A stretch of DNA of 64,000 bases from the NCBI GenBank assembly GCA_035445085.1, contig DAOMQA010000012.1, positions 1 through 64,000 on the forward strand, in the 5' to 3' direction. Under the pieces are notes generated by a model. That model saw only the letters and a list, made by a program, of their open reading frames with translations, searched no databases and was not told the origin of the DNA. Each line of letters begins with the position of its first letter. Positions within the stretch are counted from its first letter, which is position 1. Made by a program: the position numbers and the translations under genes. Positions 9,221 through 18,514 of the stretch are shown here, piece by piece. Source of the DNA: JBDHXE01 sp035445085. GTDB taxonomy: Bacteria > Bacteroidota > Ignavibacteria > Kapaibacteriales > UBA2268.

Positions 9221-10849
9221 TTATTTCTGATTAAGTATCTGAATAGCAACAGGCATCAATTCTATTGCTTTCTTTAAATGTTCAGAGTCATTTAATAATA
9301 CTAATTTAGCCTTTTGATCATCCCAAATAAAACCTGCCAAGCGTGATTTCATAATAGCTTTAAAGTGATTTACATCACCCAAAATATCTGCTTCCGTAAT
9401 TTTGTTATCTGGCGTTGAAGCATAGTCTAACATTGCATCAAAGAGTTGTTTGCTTATTTGATACTCATGCAAATAACTATCAAAATTGTTTACAAATACC
9501 TTATTTAATGAATCTTTGTTCTTTTGATAATAATCTAGAATAAACTTATCTTGCAAGTTCTTATTTTCAATTAATTTGCCTTTTGTAGTTAAAGTGTCAT
9601 CATTTATTATATAATCTGGTGTTATGCCTCCTTTGCCAACAACAGTCCTACCTGTTCTTGTTCTAAACATATTTGCCTGACTTGAAGCCCCAGGTACTAC
9701 CTCAGTAGTATGGGCTATATTCATGCCGTCTTTTAAATATATCCTATCTTGCAAAGTGCCATAAGATTCATTATGCTCGTATGGTCTTTGAATGGACCGC
9801 CCTGAAGGTGTAAAATATTGTGCAACAGTAAGCCACAGCTCCGAACCATCGAAGAATTGATAAGGTCTTTGTACCAATCCCTTTCCGTAAGTCGTTTCTC
9901 CAATTATCAGCCCTCTATCTAAGTCTTGCACAGCTCCCGCAAATATTTCAGAAGCGGAAGCAGATTCTTTGTTTACTAAGACAACTAAAGGTATATTTTC
10001 AAACAGCCCACCAGAAGATGATTTATACGTTTCGTTATAGATAGGGTCTTTGCCTCTCATCATAAAAATTACATTACCCGCACCTACAAACTCATCAATT
10101 GCCATATAAGTTTCTTCTACACTGCCACCCGGATTGTTACGCAAGTCAATAATCATTTTCTTCATACCCTTTTTAGTTAAATCAACTATCGAGTCTATTA
10201 GTTCTTTGTGGGTATTTCGCATAAATCTATTTATCGCTACATAACCTATGTCTGTTCCATCTATCAAATATGAGGCATCTACGCTAAAATATGGGTATTT
10301 AATTGGGGAAATAGTCTTTTTTACTATGTTTCGCTTGTTATATGGTAGAAAAGAGACAATCAATGGATTTTGCTTAGTTCCAGAATTTAACAATTCCTCG
10401 ATAGCAACTTTACTCTTTCCGATTAAATTACTATCATTAATAGATAATAATCTATCGCCCGTTCTAATTCCTTCGTTATATGCAGGTCCACCCTCTAATA
10501 CCGAAAGTACAGTAGCTGTATCTTTCATTAACACAAAATTTAAGCCGATACTATAATGAATTCCATTTCTTTCCAGATCAAGCAATTTAACTTCTTCTGA
10601 AGTAAAATAATAGGTGTGAGGATCTAATTTCTGTATTAACCCTTTTACTGCTGCGTCGATTAGTTGTTTTGTCTCGACATCTTCTAAATGCTTCGTATTG
10701 GCTAATTTAACTATTTGATTTAGTTTTATTAAATACTTATTTATTTCTTCACTCTTTGCCTTATCTAAAGTGCTTTCCCTTTGAGATATTGCATTAGATG
10801 TAGAAATTAATACTAAGAAAATTATATATGTTAGAGTACTTTTTCTCAT
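9221..10849 (-). CDS. S41 family C-terminal processing peptidase (CtpA/Prc-like)
   Basis: Serine protease that cleaves exported proteins near their C termini in the periplasm. The frame extends to 10867. I prefer the ATG at 10849 because it begins the signal peptide (MRKSTLTYIIFLVLISTSNA) and leaves a ~20-nt leader after the likely promoter at 10877-10884. In the 548-residue numbering: an N-terminal helical region (35-85), a PDZ domain (~100-180, GGPAYNEGIRTGDRLLSIND), then the S41 core with IDLRNNPGGS (240-249), the catalytic Ser in NKESASASEIFAGA (~302-306) and the general-base Lys329 in TYGKGLVQ. Residues 400-548 are a C-terminal extension. The product is of usual length for Bacteroidota CTPs. 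Confidence 0.93.
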   Translation of the reverse strand: MRKSTLTYIIFLVLISTSNAISQRESTLDKAKSEEINKYLIKLNQIVKLANTKHLEDVETKQLIDAAVKGLIQKLDPHTYYFTSEEVKLLDLERNGIHYSIGLNFVLMKDTATVLSVLEGGPAYNEGIRTGDRLLSINDSNLIGKSKVAIEELLNSGTKQNPLIVSFLPYNKRNIVKKTISPIKYPYFSVDASYLIDGTDIGYVAINRFMRNTHKELIDSIVDLTKKGMKKMIIDLRNNPGGSVEETYMAIDEFVGAGNVIFMMRGKDPIYNETYKSSSGGLFENIPLVVLVNKESASASEIFAGAVQDLDRGLIIGETTYGKGLVQRPYQFFDGSELWLTVAQYFTPSGRSIQRPYEHNESYGTLQDRIYLKDGMNIAHTTEVVPGASSQANMFRTRTGRTVVGKGGITPDYIINDDTLTTKGKLIENKNLQDKFILDYYQKNKDSLNKVFVNNFDSYLHEYQISKQLFDAMLDYASTPDNKITEADILGDVNHFKAIMKSRLAGFIWDDQKAKLVLLNDSEHLKKAIELMPVAIQILNQK

Positions 10850-10876
10850 TTTAGAAACCAAACACAAATACTAATT

Positions 10877-10884
10877 CAAAAATA
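10877..10884 (-). promoter_or_regulatory. Probable -7 element for the S41 peptidase
   Basis: The minus strand reads TATTTTTG, matching TAnnTTTG. No good -33 TTTG lies at the standard distance, so the call rests on the -7 element and its position about 28 bases before the preferred start codon. Confidence 0.4.
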
Positions 10885-11327
10885 ACTAAATTATATATAC
10901 TATAACACAACAAAAGGGAATTTGTTTCAACCTATATTATATTCTATATATCCATTGTTATGACTCTTATTCAATGATAAATATTTCACGTATTTATTGT
11001 AAAGTATTTATTTTAAAGGTAGCTAATCCTATATTTATTGAATAAAACACTTTTTTAAAAGATTTGTTTTAATATTGAAATATTTGTTAGCTAATAATAT
11101 AAATATTAATAGATTAAAATTCCACAAAAAAACTGTAAGCGAAATTAAACACTGCGAATATTTTATGACACATTATTGCTTAGCATATAGTATTTTAGCT
11201 CAAATAAAAGCATTTAAATATATATATTTTATATTTCTTTTATTATTTTATTTTTTACTTAAATTGCTTTTAATTATTTTACAAGCGTTTAATTTTAATA
11301 TTTTCATAAATATTTTGGAGCTATAAT
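10885..11327 (+). other. AT-rich intergenic region, no gene supported
   Basis: About 440 bases between divergent genes. The only open frame in it starts at a TTG, is a string of Ile/Leu/Phe/Asn/Tyr codons and shows no homology signal, so I do not call a gene. TTTG-containing stretches near 11063 and 11081 could be promoter elements for the downstream membrane protein, but their spacing is off. Confidence 0.5.
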
Positions 11328-11810
11328 ATGGCAGATATTATTATAATCGTTGTAGGGTACGTGATTGCTCTAATCCATTTTTTCTTCCTTAACAAAGACA
11401 GGAGTAAAGCCAAACTAATTGATATACTATTTGTTTACTCTTTAGTTTTTCAGGTTGGGGGTATTGGTGTATTTTTGGGGTTCGTTCCGCATGTCTTCTT
11501 TGCTGATAAAGTAGCAATAGGAATCGGCTGGCCAACTGGTAGCCCTTTCCAAAAAGAAGTTGGCATTCACGATGGTGTATGGGGCTTACTTGGATTTTTA
11601 TGTATAAAATATAAAAATGGTTTTAGGGCAGCTACAGCTATTGGCTGGGCTCTATTTATGTTTGGCGCTGCAGTAGGTCATGTAGTGCAATCAATAAACG
11701 AAGGTAATTTTGCTGAATATAACTTTCTTATGATTTTTGTTGATTTCTTTGTTGCATTTGCTTTGCCAGCGTTATTGTATTTAAGCTACAAAAATCCTTT
11801 AGAAAAATAA
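11328..11810 (+). CDS. Small integral membrane protein, DUF6790-like
   Basis: 160 residues with about four membrane segments (1-20, 34-58, 80-98 and 104-155 in parts). A conserved-looking loop, IGIGWPTGSPFQKEVGIHDG, near residues 65-84 matches my memory of the DUF6790 family, whose role is unknown. The start is supported by a GGAG ribosome binding site (TTTTGGAGCTATAATATG). It stands alone, convergent with mutS, and shares a bidirectional terminator with it. Family assignment is from motif memory only. Confidence 0.7.
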   Translation: MADIIIIVVGYVIALIHFFFLNKDRSKAKLIDILFVYSLVFQVGGIGVFLGFVPHVFFADKVAIGIGWPTGSPFQKEVGIHDGVWGLLGFLCIKYKNGFRAATAIGWALFMFGAAVGHVVQSINEGNFAEYNFLMIFVDFFVAFALPALLYLSYKNPLEK

Positions 11811-11844
11811 ACAAGCGATACTTTTTAGGAATTGATAAATAACA

Positions 11845-11877
11845 CAAGGTAGTATTAGGTTCATCCGTACTGCCTTG
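11845..11877. terminator. Bidirectional stem-loop terminator between membrane protein and mutS
   Basis: Arms CAAGGTAGTA (11845-11854) and TACTGCCTTG (11868-11877) pair with one G-U, around a 13-nt loop. A T-rich tract follows on the plus strand (CATACTTTTTACTT). It lies between convergent genes. Confidence 0.7.
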
Positions 11878-11885
11878 CATACTTT

Positions 11886-14537
11886 TTACTTAGCCTTTAT
11901 TTCCTTTTGTAATTCCATAAGTAAATTAAGGGCTTGAATTGGTGTAAGTTGCTCTATTTTTAGTTTTGATATTTTACCTCGCAAGGCATCGTCTCTAAAT
12001 TCAAAGATTGCTAATTGTTCGTCGGCTAATTGTGTTTGTTCCGTTTTAATTGAACTAATATCTAATCTCTTATGCTTAAAATGCTTTGCTTCGTTTACAT
12101 CAGCGCTCTCTGTTTCAAGCAATTTCATTATTTCATTAGCTCTATCAATTACTCCATAAGGTAAACCTGCCATTTTAGCAACGTAAATACCAAAAGAATA
12201 GTCGCTTCCGCCCTTGCTTACCTTATGAGAAAAAATAATAGTACTTCCCGTCTCTATTACTTCTACTCTATAATTCTTAATTTTGCTATATCTAGCCTCT
12301 AAATCATTTAATTCATGGTAATGAGTAGCAAACAATGTTTTAGTTTTCAAAATATTATGTATATACTCTGCTATTGCCCAGGCAATAGAAACACCATCAA
12401 AAGTCGCTGTCCCTCTTCCTACTTCATCTAATAAAATAAGCGACCTTTCTGTAGCATTATTTAAAATATTTGCTGTTTCTTGCATTTCTACCAAAAATGT
12501 ACTTTCGCCCGCCGTAATATTGTCTTGAGCTCCTACTCGTGTAAAAATCTTATCAACTAAGCCGATTTTAGCTTCTTTTGCAGGCACAAAGCAGCCAGAT
12601 TGAGCTAAGAGCACGATTACGGCAACTTGTCTCAAATAACTCGACTTTCCACTCATATTTGGACCAGTTATAATATGAATCACTCCACTTTCATTATCCA
12701 TATAAGTAGAGTTCGGAACAAAGTTAGTACCTGCAGGCAGCAGCCGCTCTACTACTGGGTGTCTCCCATCTATTATATGAAGATTAAGGCTATCATCAAT
12801 TTCTGGTTTTGTGTAGTTATATTCCGATGATACAAAAGCATATGAATGCAAGGCATCTAACTCTGATAAAGAATAAGCTATTATCTGAATTTCTCTTATA
12901 TATTCTGATAATTTATTTAATAGCCCTTTAAATAAGGTAGACTCTAATTCTGTTATTTTATCTTCTGCCGATAAAATTTTTACTTCTAATTGCTTTAATT
13001 CTGGAGTAGTATATCGCTCCGCGTTTGTTAATGTCTGCTTTCTTTCGTAGTATTCGGGCGCTCGCTGTGAATTAATTTTGCTAATTTCTATATAATAGCC
13101 AAAAACATTGTTAAAGGATACTTTTAGATTAGAAATACCAGATTTAATTCGCTCCTCTTCTTGATAATGGTTAATTAAATTCTTACTTTCAAATTTTGCC
13201 TCAATATAAGAATCTAATTCAGGATTATAAGCTACTTGAAATATATTACCACTTCCAATTTGCAGTGAAGGTTCTTCTTTAATAGTATTCAATATAAAAT
13301 CACTTACTTCATTTAATTCTGGTAGCTTATCAGCTAAGGACATCAAAACTTTGTTGTTAGTATTATTTAATATTCTCTTTAAAAGAGGTATGAGACTTAA
13401 GGAACGCCCTAAAGAAATACAATCTCTTGGGTTAGCCCTTAATGAAGCAATTTTGGAAACAATTCTTTCGATATCAGATACTTCTTCTAACTTTGCTCTT
13501 AGCAAAGTTAGCTCTATAGGGTGGTTTAATAACGCCTCTACATTATTTAAACGCTCTTTAATTTTATCAATATTCTTAAGCGGCATAGAGAGCCATTTTT
13601 TAAGTAAACGGCTACCCATTGGAGTAACAGTTTTATCAATAATTGCAAATAAAGTGCCGTTCTTTGTGATTTCAGAATTTGAAAATGTAATTTCAAGATT
13701 TCTACGGGTTGCTGGGTCTAAGGATATAAATTCATTAGTATCAATTTTCTTAATTGATTTAATTTGATATAAAATACCAAGCTGGTTTTCGGAAATATAA
13801 TTTAATAAGCAACCAGACGCTTGAACTGATAGTACATTTTTATCTAAGCCAAAGCCCTTCAAGTTCATCGTATCAAACTGCTTGATCAGTTTATCATAGC
13901 AAAAATCAAATTCAAATATCCAATCTTCTACTTTGCTAATAGCCGGCTTATAAGACAATTTCTCAATATATATTGCAATATCATTCCATTGGTTTTTACT
14001 AAGTACTATCTCGCTTGGGGCATAAGATGATAAGAATTCTGTAATTTTATCTAAATTCACCTCTGCTACCAAAAATTCGCCAGTAGAGACATCAGACAAA
14101 GCAATGGCAGTACTCTTATTATAAGCATTGTCTTCTTTGATATAAATAGATGCTATATAGTTATTCAACTTCGTATCTAATAACTTATCATAAAGTGCTA
14201 CTCCTGGTGTAACAACCTCAATCACTCCTCTTTTTACCAAACCCTTTGCATATTTGGGATCTTCTAACTGCTCGCATACAGCTACCCTATACCCTGCTTT
14301 GACTACCTTTGGTAGATAAGTATCCAAATGATGGTGCGGGAATCCAGCTAAGGGAGTTGCATCTTCCATTCCCTGATTTCTTTTTGTTAATGCAATACCA
14401 CATGTCTTTGAAGTAATTACAGCATCATTATCAAATGTTTCAAAAAAATCACCCATCCTAAAAAAAAGCACAGTATCTGGATACTTTTCTTTAATTTGAT
14501 AATACTGCTTCATTAACGGGGTTTGCTTTCCGGACAT
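11886..14537 (-). CDS. mutS: DNA mismatch repair protein MutS
   Basis: 883 residues, normal MutS length. MutS binds mismatches and starts repair with MutL. The N-terminal mismatch-binding motif is MGDFFETF (the Phe-x-Glu wedge is present as F-F-E in place of the common F-Y-E). The central lever and clamp region follows, then the C-terminal ATPase: Walker A GPNMSGKSS near residue 625, Walker B region LLDEVGRGTATFDG (Ala where Ser is usual), and FATHYHEL. The last ~35 residues (AIFEFRDDALRGKISKLKIE) look like the usual C-terminal helix-turn-helix dimer element. It begins 24 bases after mtgA and is likely transcribed with it. Confidence 0.98.
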   Translation of the reverse strand: MSGKQTPLMKQYYQIKEKYPDTVLFFRMGDFFETFDNDAVITSKTCGIALTKRNQGMEDATPLAGFPHHHLDTYLPKVVKAGYRVAVCEQLEDPKYAKGLVKRGVIEVVTPGVALYDKLLDTKLNNYIASIYIKEDNAYNKSTAIALSDVSTGEFLVAEVNLDKITEFLSSYAPSEIVLSKNQWNDIAIYIEKLSYKPAISKVEDWIFEFDFCYDKLIKQFDTMNLKGFGLDKNVLSVQASGCLLNYISENQLGILYQIKSIKKIDTNEFISLDPATRRNLEITFSNSEITKNGTLFAIIDKTVTPMGSRLLKKWLSMPLKNIDKIKERLNNVEALLNHPIELTLLRAKLEEVSDIERIVSKIASLRANPRDCISLGRSLSLIPLLKRILNNTNNKVLMSLADKLPELNEVSDFILNTIKEEPSLQIGSGNIFQVAYNPELDSYIEAKFESKNLINHYQEEERIKSGISNLKVSFNNVFGYYIEISKINSQRAPEYYERKQTLTNAERYTTPELKQLEVKILSAEDKITELESTLFKGLLNKLSEYIREIQIIAYSLSELDALHSYAFVSSEYNYTKPEIDDSLNLHIIDGRHPVVERLLPAGTNFVPNSTYMDNESGVIHIITGPNMSGKSSYLRQVAVIVLLAQSGCFVPAKEAKIGLVDKIFTRVGAQDNITAGESTFLVEMQETANILNNATERSLILLDEVGRGTATFDGVSIAWAIAEYIHNILKTKTLFATHYHELNDLEARYSKIKNYRVEVIETGSTIIFSHKVSKGGSDYSFGIYVAKMAGLPYGVIDRANEIMKLLETESADVNEAKHFKHKRLDISSIKTEQTQLADEQLAIFEFRDDALRGKISKLKIEQLTPIQALNLLMELQKEIKAK

Positions 14538-14561
14538 ATCTTCTTTAAAAATTTATTAAAT

Positions 14562-15251
14562 TTATTTTTTATTATTTTTAGGTATCAAGGCGGGTCCCAT
14601 TCTACCCATTATCCAATTTGCTCTTTTATCTATATATGGCGTTGGCGATGCTGGCGTCCATCGACGCGGATTTGGTAATACTGCCGCAATTAAAGCCGCT
14701 TCTTTTCTGTTTAAATTTAAAGCACTCTTGCCAAAATTCTTTCTTGCTCCGGCTTCAGCGCCATAGATTCCATCACCAAATTCAACTACATTGACATACA
14801 TTTCCAATATTCGCTTTTTGCCCCAAATTGCTTCAATCATATAAGTAAAATAAGCCTCAAACGCCTTTCTTATATAATTACGCGAATGTGTTAAGAACGT
14901 ATTTTTTGCTGTCTGCATTGTTACAGTAGACGCTCCTCGCTTCTTTCTTCCTTCGTTTCTTCTATTGTATGATTGAGCATCTCTTACAGCGCGCCAATCA
15001 ATTCCACTATGTTTCATAAATCTGGCGTCCTCGCCACCTACGATAGCCTGAAAAATATAAGGTGATACTTCATCATAATTTTTCCATACTTTATGTATGC
15101 CCGCAGGGTTCAACTCTGCAATATTTTCAAAGGCTCTTATAGCAATTATTGGAGTTAACGGAGGGTTTATATACTTTAATGCCAGAACAATAAATACCGA
15201 CGACACAAACGTCCACAATACAAGATTATATACAATTCTAATAAACTTCAT
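14562..15251 (-). CDS. mtgA: Monofunctional biosynthetic peptidoglycan transglycosylase
   Basis: A GT51 glycosyltransferase of 229 residues that polymerises lipid II into glycan strands at the inner membrane. One N-terminal membrane anchor (residues 5-25) precedes the catalytic domain. Motifs in order: GGEDARFMKHSGID (the catalytic Glu of the EDxxFxxH motif), GASTVTMQTAKN, RKAFEAYFTYMIEAIWGKKR, ILEMYVNVVEFGDGIYGAEA, and AALIAAVLPNPRRW. The order and spacing match E. coli MtgA, and there is no transpeptidase domain. The start codon overlaps the stop of the upstream lipoprotein gene by one base (TAATG). Confidence 0.96.
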   Translation of the reverse strand: MKFIRIVYNLVLWTFVSSVFIVLALKYINPPLTPIIAIRAFENIAELNPAGIHKVWKNYDEVSPYIFQAIVGGEDARFMKHSGIDWRAVRDAQSYNRRNEGRKKRGASTVTMQTAKNTFLTHSRNYIRKAFEAYFTYMIEAIWGKKRILEMYVNVVEFGDGIYGAEAGARKNFGKSALNLNRKEAALIAAVLPNPRRWTPASPTPYIDKRANWIMGRMGPALIPKNNKK

Positions 15252-15619
15252 TATCTTACAGGAGAATTTTCGGATTGCGAATAAGTAATTCTATAAACCA
15301 CTGAATCAGGCTCACTTCTCCCCAAATTGGAGTAAGTCATTGGGTAGCTTTTCTTTTCGTTGGGATATAAATCGCCAAAACCCTTTTCTACGGTTTCAAC
15401 TTCTACACCTTTATAATATGCTTTGCCTATTAATATTACAAACAAAGCTGGTATGTCCCCGGTATTAATGAGTTCGACATTTTCATAGTAAACTCCTAAT
15501 TCCGTTCTCATCTTTTCTATTTTATTCACCTTTAGGTTTGCTTCTTTGTTAGTAGAGCAAGCAGTAGAGGCAAACAGCAATATAATCAATATAAATTTAT
15601 ATATCATAACTATTTTCAA
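15251..15619 (-). CDS. Small lipoprotein of unknown function
   Basis: 122 residues. A signal peptide with lipobox STAC (Cys21) is followed by a ~95-residue domain that looks all-beta (GVYYENVELINTGDIPALFV). This is reminiscent of FxLYD-type extracellular domains, but I would not assign it. First gene of the operon with mtgA and mutS. An alternative start four codons in (MIYKFILIILLF) would shorten only the signal peptide. Confidence 0.75.
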   Translation of the reverse strand: MKIVMIYKFILIILLFASTACSTNKEANLKVNKIEKMRTELGVYYENVELINTGDIPALFVILIGKAYYKGVEVETVEKGFGDLYPNEKKSYPMTYSNLGRSEPDSVVYRITYSQSENSPVR

Positions 15620-15674
15620 AAATTACTTAACGACGTGAATAGCTTCAAATTTTAAACTCAATTATAAATTCTTT

Positions 15675-15682
15675 CAAAAATA
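15675..15682 (-). promoter_or_regulatory. Possible -7 element for the lipoprotein-mtgA-mutS operon
   Basis: The minus strand reads TATTTTTG (TAnnTTTG), 56 bases before the lipoprotein start and just after the terminator of the preceding porin gene. A TTTG lies 15 bases further upstream, closer than the usual 19. Confidence 0.35.
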
Positions 15683-15703
15683 CGATATAATTTTAAACAA
15701 AAA

Positions 15704-15732
15704 CTTACCCTAAAGCCGCTTTTTAGGGTAAG
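15704..15732 (-). terminator. Intrinsic terminator of the nrfHA-porin operon
   Basis: A perfect 11-bp stem, CTTACCCTAAA (15704-15714) with TTTAGGGTAAG (15722-15732), with a 7-nt loop. On the minus strand it is followed by TTTTTGTTT, so it ends transcription coming from the porin gene. Confidence 0.92.
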
Positions 15733-15759
15733 TTACAAAATAAATATCTATAGAATTAC

Positions 15760-16989
15760 TTAAAAGAAAAGCATTCCCGAAAGCTGTACTCTAAGATTAC
15801 TTACTTGGTTAGCATTTTCTACAATCCCAGTTTTTGGGTTGATAGCTCCATAACATGCCTTAGAATAATCAAATTCTGTTGCTATTTGCATATTACCATC
15901 TCGGTACATTATTCGCGGAGATATACGCATCAGCTGCCCAATTTCTGCACCAAATATATAGTAGTTTTGTTGAGTGCCATTTTGTTCTTCAGCAAAGCCC
16001 AAATTCTTGGAATAGCCAGCAAACAAACCAACCTTAAATTTATTTCCATATTCAGAATCAAAAGCAATTGCAAAAGTATTTGTCGGAGTATATTTTTCAG
16101 TCTTTTTAATGAAATCATCATCAGAAGAAATAAATCCTCCTATCATCATCAAGTCATTAGCATTTTGAGCAAAGCTTGCTTGTAATAAAGCATAAAACTT
16201 ATCATTTGGAGATACTTTAATTACTGCATTAGCAATCACCCCACCAATAGTTTCATTTACTTCATAAGTAGATGAAGAAGTAGTCTTTGGCTTCAATAGC
16301 TTGTACTGTCCATTTGCTCCAACAAATATTTCTGGACTAATATGATACAATGCGCCAACGTTTAGTATTGTTGGCATTGGAGAATATTTTAAATAATCGT
16401 TGCTATTTCCCTTAGGTCCTAATGATTTAAAATCTCTTTGGCTCATTGCTGTTAAATTAAATTCTAAGTCATTATTTGGTTTATAAGAAAAACGAACTTG
16501 AGGGTTTCTTGCAAAAGGAATATAAGGCGCTCCGCCATTATATTGAACAACATTTGGTGCAGCTTCTACGAAATACAAAGGATTCCAATATTGACCGATT
16601 AATAGTTTATAATTCCCCCAGTCTAAATTGATAGAGGCTACTCTTAATCTAAAAGTATTTAAATCCGTTGCATTACCTAAAAAATCTGCTTCCAAAAATC
16701 CATTTACTTTGGCGCCTAAAAAATCTGGTGCAGAAATTTTCCCTTGTAATCTAGATTGAAATGAAAACATATTAAAGTTAGGCTTAGCATTAATATCCAC
16801 GCCATCAATACCTAATAATTCTCTTTCAGGGTATAAATAAAATTCTCCATCTACTAAGTCTACGCTTTTTCTTGTATTATAAAGCATATCAGTTTTAAGA
16901 TAGCCTCCAAACTTAATACCCCAATCTTGGGCATTAGTATTCGTTGCAAACGCCATCAATAATAAAGCTAACCATCCTATTTTTTTCAT
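15760..16989 (-). CDS. Outer-membrane porin-like beta-barrel protein
   Basis: 409 residues. Signal peptide 1-20 (ending TNTNAQ), then a series of amphipathic beta strands rich in aromatics (FGGYLKTDMLYNTR, VNGFLEADFLGN, LLIGQYWNPLY, QVRFSYKPN) and a C-terminal strand ending in Phe (LSGMLFF), the classic outer-membrane insertion signal. It resembles large single-barrel porins of Bacteroidota; no exact family is assigned. It lies 34 bases downstream of nrfA with no terminator between them and one strong terminator after it. It is therefore probably co-transcribed with nrfHA and may admit nitrite or other small solutes; that role is inference from position only. Confidence 0.8.
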   Translation of the reverse strand: MKKIGWLALLLMAFATNTNAQDWGIKFGGYLKTDMLYNTRKSVDLVDGEFYLYPERELLGIDGVDINAKPNFNMFSFQSRLQGKISAPDFLGAKVNGFLEADFLGNATDLNTFRLRVASINLDWGNYKLLIGQYWNPLYFVEAAPNVVQYNGGAPYIPFARNPQVRFSYKPNNDLEFNLTAMSQRDFKSLGPKGNSNDYLKYSPMPTILNVGALYHISPEIFVGANGQYKLLKPKTTSSSTYEVNETIGGVIANAVIKVSPNDKFYALLQASFAQNANDLMMIGGFISSDDDFIKKTEKYTPTNTFAIAFDSEYGNKFKVGLFAGYSKNLGFAEEQNGTQQNYYIFGAEIGQLMRISPRIMYRDGNMQIATEFDYSKACYGAINPKTGIVENANQVSNLRVQLSGMLFF

Positions 16990-17023
16990 AATTCTATAAT
17001 TTTTATTTTTAATATATATATTC

Positions 17024-18514
17024 TTACTTTTGATTATATCTATTCAAACTGCCTTGTCTTTTTTCTGCTTTAGCATCCCATTCTTTTACAACAGTCTGTA
17101 ATAATTTAATCTTCTCAGCCTTTAATTTCTCTATGTCTATACCTATCAGTTTTTGTGCCAATTCTTTTGTTGAATAGTCTGGTAATTGAATAGGTATTTT
17201 GACGCCATGCTTAGATAAAATTACTGCAAGTTGTCCGCGAGCTTTTTCGCCTAATGATACAGACGTTCCTAATACTCTCAATGCTTCTACAGGAGAGTGA
17301 AATCCCACACCATTTGCTGCTGCTACCCAATCCCATCGCCATTGTGAATTGCGAATTAGCTTAAGAACTGGTTTCATCTCCTCTTCTGTCGCACCAGCGT
17401 CCCATGCTGCCTTAGCCTCCAAATGCGCAGCCGCTAAAGTTTTCTCCGCTATTCTTCTAATTTCAAGTACTCTATCTTGCCTTTCATATACATCTTTAAT
17501 TAATTGCGTTTCACTTTCGCGATGGCACACCTGACATGAGTTTGCAATATTATTTAAAGGTGATTGGATTTGGTGATCAGTAAATTTCTTACCCCCTTCT
17601 ACCTTATAAGGCATATGGCAATCGGCGCAAGATACTCCTCTTTGGGCATGAATACCTGTTTTAAATAATTCATAATCAGGGTGTTGCGCTTTTAGCATTG
17701 GTGCTCTACTTAGTTTGTGTGTCCAATCAGTGAATTCAATTTTATCATAATATGCCTCCATAGAGTCTGCACTAAAGCCTTTATCCCAAGGGAATGTTAA
17801 ATAATTACCTGGCTTGGCAAAATAATACTCAACATGGCATTGTGCACACACCAAAGATCTCATATCTTGATGTGAGAAATCTTTCATTTTCTTGCCTTGT
17901 CGTTCGAAGGCTTCCATTAAAGCAGGTCTTGTAATGCGCAAGTTCATCGTTTTTGGGTCATGGCAATCACCACAGCCAATAGGATTAACTACCTGTTCGC
18001 CCATTTCAAGCCATTTACTATTATAAAATTCCTTTACCCCAACTTTATTCATCATCCTAGGTACGTCAGGGCTTTTACATGTCCAACACGTGGCAGGCAT
18101 TGAATTACTATCTATACCTCCTGTTCTTAATATATTACGCACGTCATTTACAGCATAAGCATGTCCTCTTCCTTGATTATACTCCTTAGAAAAAGCATAG
18201 CCCGCCCACATTATTACTAGTTCAGGAAACTCATCTAAATAACGTCTCATTTGGTTACCACCATGCTTACTCACAAAGTTGGTATCCAATGTTTTCATAT
18301 ATGTTTCATATTCTTGCGGGAAACTCTCCCCCCATACTTCGTTTCTTGGCTCCCATTCATCTATTGGCTTACTGAACTGGAGGCGAGAAACGGTTTCTTG
18401 CCTTCTTTCTATTATAGATGAAGCAAGAAGTCCAATTAAAAATACAGCTACAATGGTAGCTCCAAAAAACAGCCAATTTAGCCATGGCTTACGAGTTTTT
18501 GTTTCATTACTCAT
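17024..18514 (-). CDS. nrfA: Ammonia-forming cytochrome c nitrite reductase, catalytic subunit
   Basis: The pentahaem enzyme that reduces nitrite to ammonium with six electrons, in the periplasm. The frame extends to 18547, but I choose the ATG at 18514. It has a strong AAAGGAG ribosome binding site 6 bases upstream, and the protein then starts MSNETKTRKPWLNW followed by an uncleaved-looking membrane segment. From this start, residues 143-147 are CWTCK, the lysine-ligated active-site haem. The other four haems are CGDCH (181-185), CAQCH (223-227), CADCH (296-300) and CQVCH (327-331). The LKAQHP segment (~274-279) carries the calcium-ligand Lys/Gln and active-site His. 496 residues is normal. 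The start codon overlaps nrfH by 8 bases. Confidence 0.98.
   Translation of the reverse strand: MSNETKTRKPWLNWLFFGATIVAVFLIGLLASSIIERRQETVSRLQFSKPIDEWEPRNEVWGESFPQEYETYMKTLDTNFVSKHGGNQMRRYLDEFPELVIMWAGYAFSKEYNQGRGHAYAVNDVRNILRTGGIDSNSMPATCWTCKSPDVPRMMNKVGVKEFYNSKWLEMGEQVVNPIGCGDCHDPKTMNLRITRPALMEAFERQGKKMKDFSHQDMRSLVCAQCHVEYYFAKPGNYLTFPWDKGFSADSMEAYYDKIEFTDWTHKLSRAPMLKAQHPDYELFKTGIHAQRGVSCADCHMPYKVEGGKKFTDHQIQSPLNNIANSCQVCHRESETQLIKDVYERQDRVLEIRRIAEKTLAAAHLEAKAAWDAGATEEEMKPVLKLIRNSQWRWDWVAAANGVGFHSPVEALRVLGTSVSLGEKARGQLAVILSKHGVKIPIQLPDYSTKELAQKLIGIDIEKLKAEKIKLLQTVVKEWDAKAEKRQGSLNRYNQK

Noticed and set aside
11075..11326. 83-residue open frame starting with TTG before the DUF6790-like gene
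   Set aside because: Composition is that of AT-rich noncoding DNA (Ile/Leu/Phe/Asn/Tyr), no ribosome binding site, and it stops right where the real gene's ribosome binding site begins.
15805..16185. 126-residue frame opposite the porin gene
   Set aside because: Antisense shadow of a well-supported barrel protein; no likeness to any family.
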